Below, piece after piece: positions 32,195-41,439 of a stretch of 64,000 nucleotides of DNA. The notes beneath the pieces were generated by a model. It was not told the DNA's origin and did not search any database. It saw nothing but the letters and a program-made list of their open reading frames with translations. This stretch comes from Bacteroidales bacterium. Lineage in GTDB: Bacteria > Bacteroidota > Bacteroidia > Bacteroidales > UBA932. How positions within the stretch are numbered: position 1 is the stretch's first letter; each line of letters starts with the position of its first letter. The stretch covers positions 35,591 through 99,590 of the forward strand of contig JAFUMO010000001.1 in NCBI GenBank assembly GCA_017482565.1. Direction: 5' to 3'. A program made the translations under genes and the position numbers.

Positions 32195-33724
32195 ATGTTG
32201 AGCAAAGTGTATTGTGCCAGCTGCAAGGGGCTGGAGGTTACAACTGTAACCATTGAAGTGGAGGTATCAGACGGCATCTGCTTTTTTCTTGTAGGACTCG
32301 CGGACAATGCTGTAAAGGAGAGCCAGCAGCGGATAAGCAGCGCCCTGGGAAGATACGGCTACCGTATCCCCGGGAAAAAGATTGTAATAAACATGGCTCC
32401 GGCCAATATCCGCAAGGAGGGCTCCGCCTTTGACGCCGCCATTGCCATGGGGATAATCACTGCCTCCGGCCAGAAGGAATCGGAATGGCTTGGAGATTTC
32501 CTCATAATGGGAGAACTTGCCCTTGACGGCACCCTCCGTCCCATAGAGGGGGCCCTCCCCATTGCCATACATGCCGCACAGAAAGGGTTCAAGGGGTGCA
32601 TAATGCCTGTGGAATCCGCAGCTGAATGTGCAGAAGTTGACGGCATCACAATCTTCAGCGCAGAAACCCTGCAGGATGTTATAGATATCCTCTCCACTCC
32701 CGACAGCGCATCGTCCAGAATCCCCCTCAGGCCAAAATACATGCCAAGGAAAGAATGGGACCATGATTTTGCCGATGTAAGGGGACAGTCCATGGCCAAG
32801 AAGGGGCTGGAAATAGCCTCTGCAGGCTCTCACAATGTAATTCTCATTGGACCTCCAGGCTGCGGCAAGACCCTGATGGCCAAATGTATCCCCTCCATAC
32901 TCCCTCCTCTGGAAAAGATGGAGGCCATAGAGACCAGCAAGATATATTCTGTGGCAGGGCTCTTGAAGAACACCGGAGGGCTTGTGAGGGAACGCCCTTT
33001 CAGGAGCCCACACCACACCTCCACCATACAGGCCCTGGCAGGAACCGTAACCATGCCGGGAGAGATATCACTTGCCCATAACGGTGTATTGTTCATAGAT
33101 GAGATTGCAGAGTTCGGCAGAGCCGCACTTGAGATATTGCGCCAGCCCCTTGAAGAGGGAGAGGTACAGGTATGCAGAGCCAGGAGCCGTATCTGCTACC
33201 CTGCCTCCTTCATGCTCATAGCCGCAATGAATCCCTGCCCATGCGGATATCTCAATGATCCCTACCATAACTGCACCTGCAGTTCATCTGCAGTAATGAA
33301 ATATGCCTCCCGCATCTCAGGTCCCCTGCTGGACAGGATAGACCTGCAGCTGAACCTAAAGAGAGTGCCCCCTACAGAGATAGTGGGGCTGCAGGAGAAG
33401 GAAGAGGAACCCAGCAGCAAGATTGCCGAGAGGGTAAGGCTCGCCCGGGAGATACAGCTTGAAAGGTTCAAGGGGGAGAGCTTCCATACCAATTCCCGCA
33501 TCCCTGCCGGCAAGCTTGCCCGCTATTGCAGCATAGGGAGACAGGAACAGCTGTTCCTGAGGAGAATCATTGCCTCCCAAGGGATATCCGCCCGCGGCTA
33601 CAGCAGAATTTTGAAAATATCACGCACCATAGCCGATCTGGAAGGGAAGGATTTTATATCTTTGGCACATATTTCAAAAGCTGTACAATTCAAGTTGAAC
33701 ATTAACGGTATTCAGGATGTCTGA
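32195..33724 (+). CDS. YifB/ComM-family Mg-chelatase-like AAA+ ATPase
   Basis: The 509-residue protein starts at the ATG at 32195 (MLSKVYCASCKGLE), with an AAGG sequence 6-9 bp upstream; the 24 codons before it are not family sequence. An N-terminal ChlI/Lon-like domain has FFLVGLADNAVKES and RKEGSAFDAAIAMGI. The Mg-chelatase AAA+ core has Walker A GPPGCGKT (219-226), Walker B VLFIDEIAEF, AAMNPCPCGY and the C-terminal RGYSRILKISRTIADL. ComM in Haemophilus is a branch-migration helicase promoting recombination during transformation; the role here is inferred. The stop overlaps tsaE by 8 bp. Confidence 0.9.
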   Translation: MLSKVYCASCKGLEVTTVTIEVEVSDGICFFLVGLADNAVKESQQRISSALGRYGYRIPGKKIVINMAPANIRKEGSAFDAAIAMGIITASGQKESEWLGDFLIMGELALDGTLRPIEGALPIAIHAAQKGFKGCIMPVESAAECAEVDGITIFSAETLQDVIDILSTPDSASSRIPLRPKYMPRKEWDHDFADVRGQSMAKKGLEIASAGSHNVILIGPPGCGKTLMAKCIPSILPPLEKMEAIETSKIYSVAGLLKNTGGLVRERPFRSPHHTSTIQALAGTVTMPGEISLAHNGVLFIDEIAEFGRAALEILRQPLEEGEVQVCRARSRICYPASFMLIAAMNPCPCGYLNDPYHNCTCSSSAVMKYASRISGPLLDRIDLQLNLKRVPPTEIVGLQEKEEEPSSKIAERVRLAREIQLERFKGESFHTNSRIPAGKLARYCSIGRQEQLFLRRIIASQGISARGYSRILKISRTIADLEGKDFISLAHISKAVQFKLNINGIQDV

Positions 33725-34151
33725 GACAATACACATAAAGAATCTGGAAGAGATAGACTCCGCAGCCGGCGAGTTTATAGAATATGCTTCATCATCACCC
33801 CTGCAGAGCAACATCTTCGCCTTCTTCGGGCAGATGGGTGCAGGCAAGACCACATTCATAAAGGCAATATGCAGGGTTCTGGGGGTAACGGATGACGTGA
33901 ACAGCCCCACATTCACCATTGTGAACGAGTACAGGGCAGCCAAGGGATTCCCTGTATATCATTTTGACTTCTACAGGATAAACAACATATCAGAGGCATA
34001 CGCCATAGGTACAGACGAATATTTTGGAGGTGACGGCATCTGCCTGATTGAATGGTCAGAGAAGATTGAGGATATCCTTCCCGACGAATGCTTCAGGGTA
34101 TATGTATCAGTGGATGAGGAGGGAAACCGCTCCGTAAGGATAGAGGACTAA
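33717..34151 (+). CDS. tsaE: tRNA t6A biosynthesis ATPase TsaE
   Basis: The 144-residue protein has Walker A GQMGAGKTTF (38-47), SPTFTIVNEY, YHFDFYRI and CLIEWSEKIEDILP, the set of TsaE motifs. It is the ATPase that resets the TsaB-TsaD complex during N6-threonylcarbamoyladenosine formation. Its ATG lies inside the last codons of the comM-like gene, so the two are translationally coupled. It meets the convergent anti-sigma/barrel gene with a 4-bp overlap. Confidence 0.93.
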   Translation: MSETIHIKNLEEIDSAAGEFIEYASSSPLQSNIFAFFGQMGAGKTTFIKAICRVLGVTDDVNSPTFTIVNEYRAAKGFPVYHFDFYRINNISEAYAIGTDEYFGGDGICLIEWSEKIEDILPDECFRVYVSVDEEGNRSVRIED

Positions 34152-35278
34152 AAGTGGAACCTGCAGCCCAGCTCCGCCTTCACCTGTAGCGGCTGGTCTG
34201 TCCTTATGCTGCGCGGCACATCCGAATTGAAGAAATATACCAGATTCGGCTCAAAATAGAGGCCAACAAGATTGCCAGGCCTGTACTCAACGCCCAAGCC
34301 TGCATTCATTGAGAAGTCCACACCGCCTATGGATGAGGTTGAATGCTCCTTCTGGTTATAGCTCTTCAGGTCATACACAGCCCTTATACCCTTCTCGAAC
34401 ATTACACCCGCATTCACATAGAAGCTGAACCTGTTCCTTTCGGCGATAAGGCCATATACGTTTACCGGCACACCCACATAATGGAGCATCTGGGTTACCT
34501 CAAACTGCTTCTTGTTGATGAGGCAGTCATACCTGCTCCTGAGCATGGTGTAGTTGATTCCTATTCCCAATGCAATGTTGTCCTTCAGGGCAAACTGGAA
34601 CTGTATGCCAAGGTTGAGCGGCAGCGAATATCTTGTATCTGAAATCTGTTCTATGCTATAGCTCTGTGAGATTGCCCCTGCACCGGCGCTTGATGCCTTT
34701 ATGGTTGACCCTGAAACGCTGGCAGAACTCCCAGGTATCACACCGGATGAAACCGCAACCGAATATTTCCTCCTGTCATTCCCCCCTTCATCCCCCAGGG
34801 CAGCAAGATATACTTCATAATCCTGAACCGGAACAGCGTCCCCCTTCACCGCCTCCTCTTCAGCTGCATTGCCAACCTTCACCTCTACTGCCACCTCTTC
34901 AGCTGCATCCTCCTTCCTGACCTGCACTGGCTTGCCATCTGCAACCATCTCCTGCACCTGTACCGCCTCTGCAGCCTGAACATGAAGATTCTCCGCTGCA
35001 GCATCTGCCTTCACCTGTACATCACTGCCTGTAAAATTATCCTGCACTTCAACAGTCTGGGCTGTAAGCTGCATTGCATCCTCTGAGGCCCTCTCGGCAG
35101 GCCACATGACAAGCAGGGCAGCCACCAGCACCGCAGCAGCCGATGAGGCATAGCCCATGAGCTTGCGGAGCCTTCTTCTCCGCAAGGAAGCCTCTATTCC
35201 CTGCCATACCTCCGGCCCTACCGGAAGCTCCAGGTCATAAAGCTTCTCCCTTATCTTATCTGATTGCCTCTGCCCCAT
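34148..35278 (-). CDS. Anti-sigma-like protein fused to an outer-membrane beta-barrel domain
   Basis: The 376-residue protein starts at the ATG at 35278, 10 bp after the sigma-factor stop; the longer frame overlaps the sigma gene. Residues 1-40 form a basic cytoplasmic segment (SDKIREKLYDLELPVGPEVW). Residues about 43-59 form one transmembrane helix. Residues 60-170 are a Val/Gln/Glu/Ala-rich linker with repeated VQV and VEV units. Residues 172-376 are an outer-membrane beta-barrel domain with NLGIQFQFALKDNIALGIGI and a final Phe (CRFHF). This suggests a chain that crosses the inner membrane, spans the periplasm and ends in the outer membrane. With the ECF sigma gene upstream, a signalling role is likely (inference). 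Confidence 0.7.
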   Translation of the reverse strand: MGQRQSDKIREKLYDLELPVGPEVWQGIEASLRRRRLRKLMGYASSAAAVLVAALLVMWPAERASEDAMQLTAQTVEVQDNFTGSDVQVKADAAAENLHVQAAEAVQVQEMVADGKPVQVRKEDAAEEVAVEVKVGNAAEEEAVKGDAVPVQDYEVYLAALGDEGGNDRRKYSVAVSSGVIPGSSASVSGSTIKASSAGAGAISQSYSIEQISDTRYSLPLNLGIQFQFALKDNIALGIGINYTMLRSRYDCLINKKQFEVTQMLHYVGVPVNVYGLIAERNRFSFYVNAGVMFEKGIRAVYDLKSYNQKEHSTSSIGGVDFSMNAGLGVEYRPGNLVGLYFEPNLVYFFNSDVPRSIRTDQPLQVKAELGCRFHF

Positions 35279-35288
35279 CTGCAGTACC

Positions 35289-35816
35289 TTATCTGTAATC
35301 TTCAAGTTTCTCCTTAAGCCATATCCTTGCCCTGCTGAGCTGGGAACGGGATCCACCTTCGGTAATTCCCAGCGCCCGAGCTATTTCATTGTGCGGATAC
35401 CCCTCAATCACGTACATGTTGAACACTGTCCTGAAACCGGCCGGCATCTGCGCCACAAGCTCCATCAGCTTGCGGGCATCAATGCTGTCAACCACATCCG
35501 GATCATATGAAAGTTCCGCGCTGTAGTCCTCCACCTGTTCCGCATGCCTTAGTGCATCCTTCTTCCTCAGATGCATGAGGGCGGCCGTTACAAAAATCCT
35601 CCTGGCCCACCCTTCAAAAGCCCCTTCACCCTTATAGCTGCCAAGCTTGGCAAACAGTGTGATGAAGCCGTCATGCAGCACATCCTCCGCATCCTCCCTA
35701 TCCCCAACATACCTTACGCACACAGAAAACATACGGGGAGCAAGCCACCCGTACATCTCCTTCTGAGCCGCAACATCATTTTTCAGGCATTTGGAAATAA
35801 GTTCCTTCTGTACCAT
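35289..35816 (-). CDS. ECF-type RNA polymerase sigma factor
   Basis: The 175-residue protein has the sigma-70 region 2 (DREDAEDVLHDGFITLFAKL, GWARRIFVTAALMHLRKK) and region 4 (MPAGFRTVFNMYVIEGYPHN with the EIARALGITEGGSRSQLSRA helix-turn-helix). Such sigma factors redirect RNA polymerase in response to envelope or nutrient signals. The next gene, 10 bp downstream, encodes a single-pass protein with a cytoplasmic anti-sigma-like head, so its activity is probably controlled from the envelope. No TAnnTTTG box was found upstream; it may use its own promoter type. Confidence 0.9.
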   Translation of the reverse strand: MVQKELISKCLKNDVAAQKEMYGWLAPRMFSVCVRYVGDREDAEDVLHDGFITLFAKLGSYKGEGAFEGWARRIFVTAALMHLRKKDALRHAEQVEDYSAELSYDPDVVDSIDARKLMELVAQMPAGFRTVFNMYVIEGYPHNEIARALGITEGGSRSQLSRARIWLKEKLEDYR

Positions 35817-35962
35817 TTACCAGCTTATTATATAGATGCAAATTTGCTAATAAAAGTTGCAATTAGAAAAATATTTTCACCCCGCTCCAGCTGTATGCCG
35901 CTTGAATGTAAAATATTTTCCGCATTGGGGCCCTCTACAGAGCGAGGTAGCACAGAATTTGT

Positions 35963-35970
35963 TACATTTG
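35963..35970 (+). promoter_or_regulatory. -7 promoter box of the TPR/EnvC-like operon
   Basis: TACATTTG followed by T matches TAnnTTTG, 25 bp before the ATG at 35996. Confidence 0.5.
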
Positions 35971-35995
35971 TAGGTTGCAATAAATCTACAGCACA

Positions 35996-37711
35996 ATGAA
36001 ATTGAAGCATATTGTAATATATATCCTCCTGCCTCTGTTTTCCACTGCCCTCTGCGCACAGGAGAAACCTTTACAGGCAAATGGGGCCGACAGCACCCGC
36101 ACAGCCCTGTTCTTCAATGCGCTCAGGGACTACAACAGCGGCAGCTATGCAGATGCCGGGAAAAACTTCCAGAAGCTGCTCACCATTGATCCGGAGAATG
36201 ATGCCGCATACTACTACCTGGCCAACATAGCCTTGAGGACAGACGACACGGCATCGGGGGAGCTATACCTGAAAAAGGGGATAGAGCTTGACAGCTCCAA
36301 TTACTGGTATATGGACATGCTCGGGCAGATCTACATAAAGAACAAGAAGCTGAAGGAGGCCATTGGGGTGTATGAGCAACTGCTGGAGATGTACCCCAAG
36401 AAATCTGCAGTCTATTACAGCCTGGTAAACCTCTACCTTGGGGCGCAGGAGACAGAAAATGCAAAGGAGATACTCAGGAAGATTGAAGCCTCCCAAGGAA
36501 AGAGCGAGGGGGTTGCCCTCACATATTTCAACATCTACAGGATGGAGCAGAACTGGGAAGGGGCACTCAACTACCTGATAGAGTTTGACAAGGAGTTCCA
36601 GAGCCCGCGGGTGGAATGCCTCATTGCAGACATGTATGCAGACCGCTATAAGGATTCCCTTGCCATAAAGTATTACGACAAGGCACTTGAGACCGACCGC
36701 CAATACGCACCGGCCATGTACGGCAGGGCGGAGGTATACAGGATGAAGGGGGATTACGGCAAATTCTTTGAAGATATAAAGCCGTTCCTCTCCAACCCGT
36801 CAATTGACCCGCAGATGAAGACTGAGTACATGAAGCAGCTCTTCCAGGTACCCAACTTCATGCAGAGGTTCCGCACGCAGCTTGATTCCATCATGCTGGA
36901 CATTGAGGCGGCACACCCTGCAGACACCACCTCCAACATATTCCTCGCCTCATATTGGGGCCAGGGGGGGAACAATGAGAGATGCAAGAAGCTCCTCAGG
37001 AGGAACCATCTGCTTTATCCCGACAAATACAGCACCCTTTTCCAGTACATAATAGCAATCTACCAGCTTGAGGAGTGGGACACTCTGGAACAGGAGACAA
37101 CTGAGGCCCTGAAGAAATATCCCAAGGACCCCGATATGGTACAGCTGAGGGGAATAGCCCGTTTCCAGCAGAAGAAGACTGATGCTGCCATAGAATCCTA
37201 CAGGGAGATGGGGGAAATAGCCCTTGCACGGAAGGATACGGCAGCGCTTGTAACCTCATACTCGGTAATGGGAGACCTATATTATGAGAAGAAGGACAGC
37301 AAGAACGCCTTTGCCAGCTACCGGAAGGCCCTCAAGCTCAACCCCAACGAAAACGGAGTACTTAACAACTACGCATATTATCTTGCCTTGGAGGGGAAAA
37401 ACCTGAAGCTCGCATACCAGATGAGCAGGAAAACCATAGAGAGCGAACCTGACAATCCTACATACCTGGACACCTTTGGATGGATACTCTTCCTTATGGA
37501 CAAGCCTCTGGAGGCAAAGGCACAGTTCAAGCATGCCATGCTCTACGGCGGAACTGAAAGCGCAGCCATCCTGGACCACTATGCCGAGGTGCTCTTCAAA
37601 CTGGGGGAGCAGGACCTGGCATTCATATACTGGAACCAGGCCAAACAGATGGACAGCACACTTGGAATTGAGGAGAAGATAAAGGAGCGCAAATCCCAGA
37701 TGAAGAAATGA
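35996..37711 (+). CDS. Exported tetratricopeptide repeat protein
   Basis: The 571-residue protein has a signal peptide (to about residue 22, LFSTALCAQ) and at least ten TPR-like units. Examples are YADAGKNFQKLLTIDPENDA, LKEAIGVYEQLLEMYP, SLAIKYYDKALETDRQYAPA, and KNAFASYRKALKLNPNENGV near the C-terminus. It is a periplasmic scaffold without catalytic motifs. Its stop overlaps the start of the EnvC-like gene (ATGA). TPR proteins next to EnvC/M23 genes recur in Bacteroidota and may organise cell-wall hydrolysis or outer-membrane assembly (inference). Confidence 0.8.
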   Translation: MKLKHIVIYILLPLFSTALCAQEKPLQANGADSTRTALFFNALRDYNSGSYADAGKNFQKLLTIDPENDAAYYYLANIALRTDDTASGELYLKKGIELDSSNYWYMDMLGQIYIKNKKLKEAIGVYEQLLEMYPKKSAVYYSLVNLYLGAQETENAKEILRKIEASQGKSEGVALTYFNIYRMEQNWEGALNYLIEFDKEFQSPRVECLIADMYADRYKDSLAIKYYDKALETDRQYAPAMYGRAEVYRMKGDYGKFFEDIKPFLSNPSIDPQMKTEYMKQLFQVPNFMQRFRTQLDSIMLDIEAAHPADTTSNIFLASYWGQGGNNERCKKLLRRNHLLYPDKYSTLFQYIIAIYQLEEWDTLEQETTEALKKYPKDPDMVQLRGIARFQQKKTDAAIESYREMGEIALARKDTAALVTSYSVMGDLYYEKKDSKNAFASYRKALKLNPNENGVLNNYAYYLALEGKNLKLAYQMSRKTIESEPDNPTYLDTFGWILFLMDKPLEAKAQFKHAMLYGGTESAAILDHYAEVLFKLGEQDLAFIYWNQAKQMDSTLGIEEKIKERKSQMKK

Positions 37712-38997
37712 TGAGGACATGCACCATCATACTCCTTGCCGCAATCATGCAGATGCTCCAGTGCATCTGCAGCAGCGTGTATGCCCAGACCAGGGAGATT
37801 GAATCACAGAAGGAGATGATAAGGAAGCTGGAGGCGGATATCTCATACCTTGATTCCCAGATTAAATCCACCCAAAAGCAGAAGGTGAACACCCTTGACG
37901 GCCTGGTACTGATACAGAGAAAAATCTCAAACAGGAAAAAGCTCCTTGAAGAGCTGGATTCTGAAATCAGGAGGCAGACCAGGGAGATAGGGAACACCCA
38001 AAGCAACATAAGGCTGCTTGAAAGGAGGCTTGATACCCTGGAGCACTACTACCGCAACATGGTATACAACGCATACAAGCACCGCGATGCCAAGGTATGG
38101 TTCATGTATATCCTTGCCAGCGACAATCTTGAACAGGGATACCGCAGATGGAGCTACCTGAAGAACTACTCCAAGACCATAAATGCACAGGCCGGGAAGA
38201 TAAGGGAGCTGAAGGATGAGCATACCGCCGAACTGGGCAAACTGCAGAAGCTCAAGAGCGGCAACATTGCGGCCCAGGCTTCAAGGACAAAGGAATACAA
38301 CAAGCTTACAGCGGAAGAGAAGCAGGGCAAGGCATATGCAAGATCACTTGACAAGAAGCAGAACGAGTACAAGAGGCAGCTCTCACAGAAGAGGCAGCAG
38401 GCAGACCGCCTTGCAAAGGAGGTTGAGAGGATGATTGCCGCCGAGATAAAGAGGCAGCAGGAGATTGCACGCAGGCAGGCCGAGCTGGCCGGCAGGTCAC
38501 AGAGTGATTCCCAGAAAACTTCCACAGCCGGCAAGGAGCAGATCATCAGTCTTGAGATGCAGGAATATGCCAACAACACAAGGCTGTCGGGAAGCTTTGC
38601 AATAAACAGGGGGAAACTCCCTTTTCCCGTGGCCTCAGGGGTTATTGTTGAGCAATTTGGAGTGCATCCGCACCCAACCCTCAAGAATGTAATGCTGCCG
38701 TTCAACAACGGCATAAACATATCCACAAAACCGGGGGCCGGAGTGATGGCTGTGTTTGACGGAGTTGTGAAACAGGTAATTGCAATCCCAGGCTACAACC
38801 AGTGCGTACTGGTACAGCACGGGCAATATTTCACATTTTACTGCAAACTGGCCGAAGTGGGGGTGAAGGTGGGCGACAAGGTCTCCACCGGAGGGGCCAT
38901 AGGGAGATTGGAGAGTGGAGGAAACACAGCCACACTCCATTTTGAACTATGGAACGGTACCACTAAGCAGAATCCCGAACTATGGCTTAAAAAATAA
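37708..38997 (+). CDS. EnvC-like murein hydrolase activator (degenerate LytM/M23 domain)
   Basis: The 429-residue protein has a signal peptide (to about residue 26, SSVYAQ), then long coiled-coil segments (about 27-105 and 150-270, rich in Glu, Lys and Gln), and a C-terminal LytM domain (about 305-429). In catalytic M23 enzymes zinc is bound by HxxxD and HxH. Here the corresponding sites read NNGINIS and TLHFE, so the first His, the Asp and one His of the pair are replaced. This is the pattern of EnvC/NlpD-type activators that switch on amidases without cutting murein themselves. It overlaps the upstream TPR gene by 4 bp. Confidence 0.85.
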   Translation: MMRTCTIILLAAIMQMLQCICSSVYAQTREIESQKEMIRKLEADISYLDSQIKSTQKQKVNTLDGLVLIQRKISNRKKLLEELDSEIRRQTREIGNTQSNIRLLERRLDTLEHYYRNMVYNAYKHRDAKVWFMYILASDNLEQGYRRWSYLKNYSKTINAQAGKIRELKDEHTAELGKLQKLKSGNIAAQASRTKEYNKLTAEEKQGKAYARSLDKKQNEYKRQLSQKRQQADRLAKEVERMIAAEIKRQQEIARRQAELAGRSQSDSQKTSTAGKEQIISLEMQEYANNTRLSGSFAINRGKLPFPVASGVIVEQFGVHPHPTLKNVMLPFNNGINISTKPGAGVMAVFDGVVKQVIAIPGYNQCVLVQHGQYFTFYCKLAEVGVKVGDKVSTGGAIGRLESGGNTATLHFELWNGTTKQNPELWLKK

Positions 38998-39008
38998 AGG
39001 AGGAACCC

Positions 39009-40718
39009 ATGAAGAAAATCAGAGTCTATTGCAAGAACACAGGAGAATATTACGAGGTGGCACCTGGAACAGAACTTGTGCAGCTTATGGAACAAACAGA
39101 AACACAAGCCCTTGCCGCATATGTGGACAACCAGCTTAAGGAATTGGGATATCCGCTGTACATGGACCACTCCGTTGAGTTCCTCAACTACACCCACGCA
39201 GACGGACGCAGATGCTACAAGAGATCCATATACTTTCTCCTGCAAAAGGCCATAAGGGACCTGTATCCCAACAAGCAGCTCATCCTGGACTACACCCTTC
39301 CGAATGGAGGATACGGAGAAATCGTTGACTCTCCTGTTGCCAACAATCCTGATGATTCCCTGAAGATAAGGATGGAGACCGTAATGGAGCTTACAGAAGA
39401 GGAGATATCCCGCATAAAGACAAGGATGCAGGAGATTGTTGCGGAAAATATCCCAATTGAGAAGAAAAAGCTCAGCAATGCAGAAGCGGTGGAGCTCTTC
39501 ACACAGAACAGGCAATATGACAAGGCCCGCCTGATAAAGGACCTGGGGCAGTTCTTTGTATCGGTATATTTCATTGGGGATTATGGGGATACCTTCCATG
39601 GCCCCATGCTGCACACTACAGGAGCCATAAAGAAGTTCAATCTGATGAAATATAACAAGGGATTCTGCGTGCAGTTCCCTTCAAACCTGCCGCCATATGA
39701 ACTCCCTTGCGTGAAGTACCAGGAGAAGCTCTTCAACGTTTTCCGTGAGAACTCCACCTGGTGCAACATCATTGGGGTAAAGGACATTGCTACAGTGAAC
39801 AAGGCCATAATGGCAGGTCACAGCAAGAAGATGATACAGATTGCCGAGGCTCTGCACGAGAGGAAATATGCCGCCATTGCAGACCAGATATATGCCCGCA
39901 AGGATGATGTGAAGCTGATCCTTCTGGCCGGCCCCTCAAGCAGCGGGAAGACCACCACATCAATGCGCATTGCACTGCAGCTCAAGGTGCTGGGGCTGAA
40001 TCCCGTGGTACTTGCAATGGACAATTACTTCGTTGACCGGGAGGATACCCCTAAGGATGAGAATGGCAACTACGATTTTGAATGCCTTGGGGCAATGGAC
40101 CTCAGCCTGCTGAACACCCAGCTCAATCTTCTCTTCAATGGGGAAGAGGTGGAGATTCCTACATTCAACTTTGCAGAGGGGAGAAAGGAGTTCAGGGGGA
40201 ACAAGGTGAAGATGGGGCCTGACGACATCCTCATAATGGAAGGAATCCACGCACTCAACCCGGCCCTCACATCAGAGATTGAAAGCAGAAGAAAATTCAA
40301 GATATACGCCTCCGCACTCACATCCCTATCAATAGATGAGAACAACTCCGTTTCCACTACAGACAACCGCATGCTCCGCAGGATGGTGAGGGACAACAAT
40401 TTCAGAGGGACAAGTGCAGAACAGACCATACTCCGCTGGGCAAGCGTGCACGGAGGGGAATACAAGAACATATTCCCATACCAGGAGAATGCGGATGCAA
40501 TGTTCAATTCATCCCTCATCTATGAACTTCCGCTGCTGAAGCACTATGCAGAACCGCTCCTGAGGAGGATACCCCCTGCATCACCCGCATACGCCGAGAG
40601 CCTGAGGCTCCTGAAGTTCCTCTCATACATAACTGAGATGACGCCCGCAGAACATGCGGCTGTCCCTCCCACATCGGTAATGAGGGAGTTCATAGGGGGA
40701 AGTACGCTGGACTATTAG
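39009..40718 (+). CDS. Nucleoside (uridine-type) kinase with N-terminal TGS-like domain
   Basis: The 569-residue protein has an N-terminal ubiquitin-like/TGS and threonyl-tRNA-synthetase-like half (MKKIRVYCKNTGEYYEVAPG, VEFLNYTHADGRRCYKRSIY) and a C-terminal phosphoribulokinase/uridine-kinase domain. The latter has Walker A GPSSSGKTTTSMR, MDNYFVDREDTP, GEEVEIPTFNF, ILIMEGIHALNP and TDNRMLRRMVRDN. Proteins with this two-domain layout are annotated as nucleoside kinases in Bacteroidota and probably phosphorylate uridine or cytidine with GTP or ATP. The role of the N-terminal half is unknown. Confidence 0.85.
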   Translation: MKKIRVYCKNTGEYYEVAPGTELVQLMEQTETQALAAYVDNQLKELGYPLYMDHSVEFLNYTHADGRRCYKRSIYFLLQKAIRDLYPNKQLILDYTLPNGGYGEIVDSPVANNPDDSLKIRMETVMELTEEEISRIKTRMQEIVAENIPIEKKKLSNAEAVELFTQNRQYDKARLIKDLGQFFVSVYFIGDYGDTFHGPMLHTTGAIKKFNLMKYNKGFCVQFPSNLPPYELPCVKYQEKLFNVFRENSTWCNIIGVKDIATVNKAIMAGHSKKMIQIAEALHERKYAAIADQIYARKDDVKLILLAGPSSSGKTTTSMRIALQLKVLGLNPVVLAMDNYFVDREDTPKDENGNYDFECLGAMDLSLLNTQLNLLFNGEEVEIPTFNFAEGRKEFRGNKVKMGPDDILIMEGIHALNPALTSEIESRRKFKIYASALTSLSIDENNSVSTTDNRMLRRMVRDNNFRGTSAEQTILRWASVHGGEYKNIFPYQENADAMFNSSLIYELPLLKHYAEPLLRRIPPASPAYAESLRLLKFLSYITEMTPAEHAAVPPTSVMREFIGGSTLDY

Positions 40719-40720
40719 AA

Positions 40721-41317
40721 TCAGATGCCAATGAATTCCAGAATCTTCTGGAAATGCTCAGGATTCTCTTCAAACTTAAGCTCATCAACATTTATGATGA
40801 GCTTTTTCCCGTCATTATAGCCGGCAATCCACTCTTCATAACGGTCATTGAGCCCCTGCAGGTAATCCAGCCTTATTCCTGATTCATATACCCTGCCCCT
40901 CTTCTGTATCTGGCCCACCAGATTGGGGATTGAAGATTTGAGATAAATCAACAGGTCAGGCGGCCTTACCAGTGAAATCATCAGGTCAAAGAGTGACTTG
41001 TAGTTCTCAAAGTCCCTGGTGCTCATTAGTCCCATTGAATGGAGGTTTGGGGCAAAGATCCGGGCATCCTCATAGATTGTCCTGTCCTGTATCACATTGC
41101 GTGAGGAGTTGTGGATATCCACCACCCCCTGGAACCTCCTGTTGAGGAAGTATATCTGGAGATTGAATGACCAGCGCTGCATATCATTATAGAAATCAGA
41201 GAGATATGGATTTACATCCACATCCTCATACTTGGGTTCCCAACCGTAGTGTTCAGCCAAAAGCCTTGTAAGGGTGGTTTTACCGCTCCCAATATTTCCT
41301 GCAACCGCTATATGCAT
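40721..41317 (-). CDS. Deoxynucleoside kinase
   Basis: The 198-residue protein has P-loop AGNIGSGKTTLTRLLAEHYG (6-25), the DVNPYLSDFYNDMQRWSFNL substrate region, IQDRTIYEDARIF, and the lid/Arg region LDYLQGLNDRYEEWI. This is the dNK/dGK-dAK family that phosphorylates deoxynucleosides for DNA precursor salvage. Substrate preference (purine or pyrimidine) cannot be fixed from sequence alone. It ends 2 bp from the convergent nucleoside kinase gene. Confidence 0.9.
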   Translation of the reverse strand: MHIAVAGNIGSGKTTLTRLLAEHYGWEPKYEDVDVNPYLSDFYNDMQRWSFNLQIYFLNRRFQGVVDIHNSSRNVIQDRTIYEDARIFAPNLHSMGLMSTRDFENYKSLFDLMISLVRPPDLLIYLKSSIPNLVGQIQKRGRVYESGIRLDYLQGLNDRYEEWIAGYNDGKKLIINVDELKFEENPEHFQKILEFIGI

Positions 41318-41339
41318 GATTCTCCTTGCTTGTGTTGTG

Positions 41340-41347
41340 CAAAAGTA
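41340..41347 (-). promoter_or_regulatory. -7 promoter box of the deoxynucleoside kinase gene
   Basis: The minus strand reads TACTTTTG followed by C, 22 bp before the ATG at 41317. A plus-strand TATTTTTG at 41428-41435 may serve pcm; in that case transcription would begin near 41441 and the pcm start would be the ATG at 41467. Confidence 0.45.
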
Positions 41348-41439
41348 AGAAAAACTTTTGATTATATGTAAAACTCGGAAAACTGCAATCGTTCCAAAGC
41401 AGGCACCCGAGTTCTCTGTTTTTTATGTATTTTTGCAAA

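Noticed and set aside
35920-35960. Third copy of the 67-bp repeat upstream of the TPR/EnvC operon
   Set aside because: Only a short CTCTGTAG/GGCC likeness was found, without the GAGGTTAAG arms; treated as chance.
41428-41435. Promoter box TATTTTTG for pcm
   Set aside because: It would place transcription start at or after the favoured ATG (41440) and has no -33 element; kept only as a note on the alternative start at 41467.
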